A stretch of DNA of 64,000 nt from Winslowiella arboricola (GTDB lineage Bacteria; Pseudomonadota; Gammaproteobacteria; Enterobacterales; Enterobacteriaceae), in contig NZ_JAODIM010000042.1 of assembly GCF_025527015.1 (NCBI RefSeq), positions 496,001-560,000 of the forward strand, read 5' to 3'. This document shows positions 63,678 through 64,000 of this stretch, one piece after another. Under the pieces are notes generated by a model. It had not been told where the DNA came from. It saw nothing but the letters and a program-made list of their open reading frames with translations, and ran no database searches. The position numbers and the translations under genes are program-made. Positions within the stretch are counted from its first letter, which is position 1. Each line of letters begins with the position of its first letter.

Positions 63678-64000
63678 TTGTCCTTACATCATTTAATGCA
63701 ATTTCCCCGTCTTGAATTTATTGGCGCCCCGACGCCGTTAGAGCACCTTCCTCGTCTTTCTGACTACCTTGGCCGCGATATTTTTATCAAACGTGACGAT
63801 GTCACGCCGCTGGCGCTTGGCGGTAATAAGCTGAGAAAACTGGAATTTCTCGCTGCCGACGCATTGCGTCAGGGAGCCGATGTACTGGTCACCGCCGGTG
63901 CGATTCAGTCCAACCATGTGCGTCAGACCGCCGCCGTCGCCGCCAAACTCGGCTTAAAATGCGTTGCGCTGCTGGAAAATCCGATTGCCACCCACGCCGA
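63678..64000 (+). CDS. dcyD: DcyD, D-cysteine desulfhydrase, 3' end outside window
   Basis: The first 107 residues are visible: [32 protein letters not shown], then [10 protein letters not shown] with the PLP-binding Lys, and [16 protein letters not shown]. This matches E. coli DcyD. The start is TTG with GGAG 6 bases upstream. In E. coli tcyJ lies between fliZ and dcyD; here dcyD follows fliZ directly. Confidence 0.93.
   Translation, partial: MSLHHLMQFPRLEFIGAPTPLEHLPRLSDYLGRDIFIKRDDVTPLALGGNKLRKLEFLAADALRQGADVLVTAGAIQSNHVRQTAAVAAKLGLKCVALLENPIATHA

Overview
The window comes from a motile member of the Enterobacterales, most likely an Erwiniaceae-type genome (Pantoea/Erwinia and relatives). 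The evidence is the E. coli-like gene order yedJ ... vsr-yedA-yedI-yodC-dgcQ-mpgP-yodD-dsrB-rcsA-fliR..fliE ... yedD-amyA-fliTSD-fliC ... fliAZ-dcyD, with protein sequences close to but distinct from E. coli and many family-specific inserts. Assignments rest on reading the sequence and on remembered family sequences; no search was run.

Region 1 (1-21 kb) is accessory. A truncated prophage-type gene lies at the left edge, then yedJ, a small ribbon-helix-helix-like protein, queH, and a LacI-family regulator divergent from an ascorbate-type PTS (EIIA, EIIB, EIIC) plus an AlsE-like ketose-phosphate 3-epimerase, with two perfect operators between them. A nucleoside hydrolase follows. Next are two tandem AA10 (lytic polysaccharide monooxygenase) genes: the first has lost every copper-site residue, the second is intact with a chitin-binding tail. 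A minus-strand operon then carries a DeoR regulator, a CUT2 sugar ABC transporter with two permeases, a second AlsE-like epimerase, a ROK kinase and a PfkB kinase. The two sugar systems probably converge on a ketohexose 6-phosphate such as D-allulose 6-phosphate. A tandemly duplicated palindromic repeat precedes an AraC regulator and an AlaX-type editing protein. Vsr is present, but dcm, its usual partner, is not next to it.

Region 2 (21-34 kb) is the conserved yedA-rcsA stretch with insertions: a minimal module of an S24 (CI/LexA-like) repressor and a holin-like protein that share an operator; dgcQ; a phosphoglycerate glycosyltransferase/phosphatase pair (osmolyte glucosylglycerate or mannosylglycerate); a shortened DsrA small RNA; a YqaE/Pmp3 membrane peptide; dsrB; a chemoreceptor with an NWETF tail and a FliA promoter; and rcsA with an RcsAB box upstream.

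Region 3 (34-47 kb) is the fliFGHIJKLMNOPQR operon on the minus strand, with a palindromic repeat inserted between fliP and fliQ, divergent fliE, a small XhlA-like membrane peptide, and cheV. Region 4 (47-53 kb) is a patch of small stress genes (cold-shock protein, zinc ribbon, DinI with a LexA box, IraP-like, CsbD-like), then yedD and amyA. Region 5 (53-64 kb) holds fliDST, fliC (short flagellin), a 5.7-kb insert with a 1211-residue multi-module glycosyltransferase, a second glycosyltransferase and an HNH-nuclease-like protein, then fliA, fliZ and the start of dcyD. FliA-type promoters are readable upstream of the chemoreceptor, cheV, fliD, fliC and fliA.
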